This document shows, in pieces, positions 5,902 to 7,112 of a stretch of 7,112 nt of DNA (positions are counted from its first letter, which is position 1; each line of letters starts with the position of its first letter). The stretch is from Lachnospiraceae bacterium. GTDB taxonomy: Bacteria; Bacillota; Clostridia; Lachnospirales; Lachnospiraceae. Made by a program: the position numbers and the translations under genes. The DNA lies in contig JAILFQ010000292.1 in the NCBI GenBank assembly GCA_024697505.1, forward strand, positions 1 through 7,112, given 5' to 3'. The notes below the pieces were generated by a model. The model made no database searches. It was not told where the DNA came from and saw only the letters and a program-made list of their open reading frames with translations.

Positions 5902-7112
5902 ATGATGACAAATGATGAACTTCTTAAGAAACTTGTTGAGGTAAGACCTTCAAAAAGACAGCTTGAATGGCAAAAACTTGAGTTTACCGCTTTTTTTCAC
6001 TTTGGAATGAATACATTTACGGACAGAGAGTGGGGAGACGGAAAAGAAGACGAGAAAATTTATGCTCCTGAAGGGATTAATACGGATAACTGGTGTGAAG
6101 CAATCAAAGCTGCAGGAATCAATGCCTGTATATTAACGGCAAAACATCATGACGGCTTTTGCCTTTGGGATACGAAATATACGGACCACAGTGTAATGAA
6201 TTCTTCTTATCCGGTGGACGTTGTTAGAGAATTGTCCCGTTCCTGTGAAAAGTACGGATTGAAGTTTGGGGTTTATCTTTCCCCTTGGGACAGACACGAA
6301 AAAACATACGGCTCCGGCAGGGAATACGATGACTATTTTTGCAATCAGCTTACGGAACTTTGCACCGGATACGGAAAGCTTTATACGGTATGGTTTGACG
6401 GTGCTTGCGGCGAGGGTCCTAACGGAAAAAAGCAGATTTATGACTGGAACAGATATTACGAAGTTATAAGAAAATTGCAACCTGATGCGGTTATTTCCGT
6501 AAGCGGACCGGATGTAAGATGGTGCGGAAATGAAGCGGGAGATTGCAGAGAATCCGAGTGGAGCGTTGTTCCCGCAAGGCTTTTTTCTCAAAAAGCCATT
6601 GCAGCCGCTTCCCAGCAGGCTGATAATGCCGCCTTCAGAGAAAGAAAAATTGATGAACAGGACAAGGATCTTGGAAGCCTGGAGAGAGTAAAAGACGAAA
6701 AGGATTTTATATGGTATCCTGCAGAAGTGGATACTTCCATAAGGCCCGGGTGGTTTTACCACGAGAGCGAAGACGAAAAAGTAAGAAGCCTTGAAGAACT
6801 CTCCAATATATATCTTAAAGCGGTCGGCGGAAATTCGGTATTGCTGCTTAATATTCCTCCGGACAGAAAGGGGAATATTGCTCTTCCGGACAGAAACAGA
6901 CTTAAAGAACTGGGCGATTACATAAAGGGCTGCTTTAGCAATAAGGTTGAGCTTATTCCTTTGGTAAACGAAGAGAAAACATCGATCTGTCTTACTTCGG
7001 TAAAGCCTTTTTCTCCAAGGTATGCTGTACTTAAGGAAGATATAACAATGGGCCAGAGAGTAGAAAAGTTTAGCATATATGCCGACGGGAAAAAGATCTG
7101 TTCCGGAACAAC
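5902..7112 (+). CDS. Alpha-L-fucosidase, GH29 subfamily B-like (3' truncated)
   Basis: GH29 enzymes release alpha-linked L-fucose by a retaining mechanism. The frame is open to the window edge (403 complete codons). Visible motifs are FHFGMNTF (32-39), AKHHDGFCLW (about 80-89), VWFDGACGEGPNGK (about 163-176), GNEAGDCRESEWSVVP (about 209-224), WYPAEVDTSIRPGWFYH (271-287) and GGNSVLLLNIPPDRKG (309-324). Asp166 in WFDGA fits the nucleophile. Glu211 lies 45 residues later, the spacing I recall for the Asp172/Glu217 pair of Bifidobacterium Blon_2336, a subfamily B enzyme with an assigned acid/base Glu. Subfamily B typically prefers alpha-1,3/1,4-linked fucose in branched Lewis-type structures; that specificity is inference here. 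The N-terminus is hydrophilic with no signal peptide, so the enzyme is probably cytoplasmic and acts on imported oligosaccharides. The barrel is essentially complete and a C-terminal beta-sandwich begins at about 350. At a usual 450-480 residues, some 50-80 residues are missing. It follows a LysR gene and has its own promoter. Confidence 0.95.
   Translation, partial: MMTNDELLKKLVEVRPSKRQLEWQKLEFTAFFHFGMNTFTDREWGDGKEDEKIYAPEGINTDNWCEAIKAAGINACILTAKHHDGFCLWDTKYTDHSVMNSSYPVDVVRELSRSCEKYGLKFGVYLSPWDRHEKTYGSGREYDDYFCNQLTELCTGYGKLYTVWFDGACGEGPNGKKQIYDWNRYYEVIRKLQPDAVISVSGPDVRWCGNEAGDCRESEWSVVPARLFSQKAIAAASQQADNAAFRERKIDEQDKDLGSLERVKDEKDFIWYPAEVDTSIRPGWFYHESEDEKVRSLEELSNIYLKAVGGNSVLLLNIPPDRKGNIALPDRNRLKELGDYIKGCFSNKVELIPLVNEEKTSICLTSVKPFSPRYAVLKEDITMGQRVEKFSIYADGKKICSGT

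Noticed and set aside
6133..6762. Long minus-strand open frame (209 codons) across the fucosidase
   Set aside because: It is antisense to the conserved GH29 catalytic region, and its translation shows no family motif.
1..7112. Frequent TCCGG/CCGGA pentamers as a possible uptake or recognition sequence
   Set aside because: DNA-uptake repeats are longer and more uniform. These occur mainly in coding frames through CCG/GGA codon pairs and have no constant flanks. A genome-wide count against a codon-shuffled background would be needed to reopen this.

Overview
The window looks like a low-to-moderate G+C Firmicutes chromosome, most likely a gut-type clostridium of or near the Lachnospiraceae. This is inferred from three things: AT-rich intergenic DNA with sigma-A-like promoters and purine-rich Shine-Dalgarno sites, the two-gene comEA-comEC arrangement, and glycosidases of types common in gut Clostridia. 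I could not run a database search, so the taxon is inference. All five genes lie on the + strand, coding density is high, and no stretch over about 120 bases is without a gene.

Layout. (1) 1-1464: the C-terminal half of a GH38 alpha-mannosidase, cut by the left window edge and closed by a clear intrinsic terminator at about 1481-1513. (2) 1515-4865: a competence operon with its own good promoter. It holds comEA (SLBB plus helix-hairpin-helix DNA receptor) and comEC (membrane DNA channel with a metallo-beta-lactamase-fold domain), which overlap by an ATGA. (3) 4943-5806: a LysR-type transcriptional regulator. (4) 5811-7112: a strong promoter in the 95-bp gap after the regulator, then an alpha-L-fucosidase (GH29, subfamily B-like) that runs off the right edge.

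How the parts fit. ComEA would bind incoming double-stranded DNA outside the membrane and hand one strand to ComEC for import. These genes are insulated from the mannosidase by the terminator and their own promoter. The fucosidase shows no export signal, so it probably trims fucose from imported oligosaccharides. The mannosidase may do the same for mannose, but its N-terminus is not visible. Together they suggest use of host or plant glycans. The LysR gene lies just upstream of the fucosidase and is a candidate local regulator, though nothing in the sequence proves it.

I found no mobile element, CRISPR array, RNA gene or clearly novel system. The points most worth a second look are a Gly-to-Asp change in the hallmark DVGQGD motif of ComEC, a perfect 12-bp palindrome over the comEA ribosome-binding site, a 6-bp-arm inverted repeat in the fucosidase leader, and a LysR gene where holA often follows comEC.
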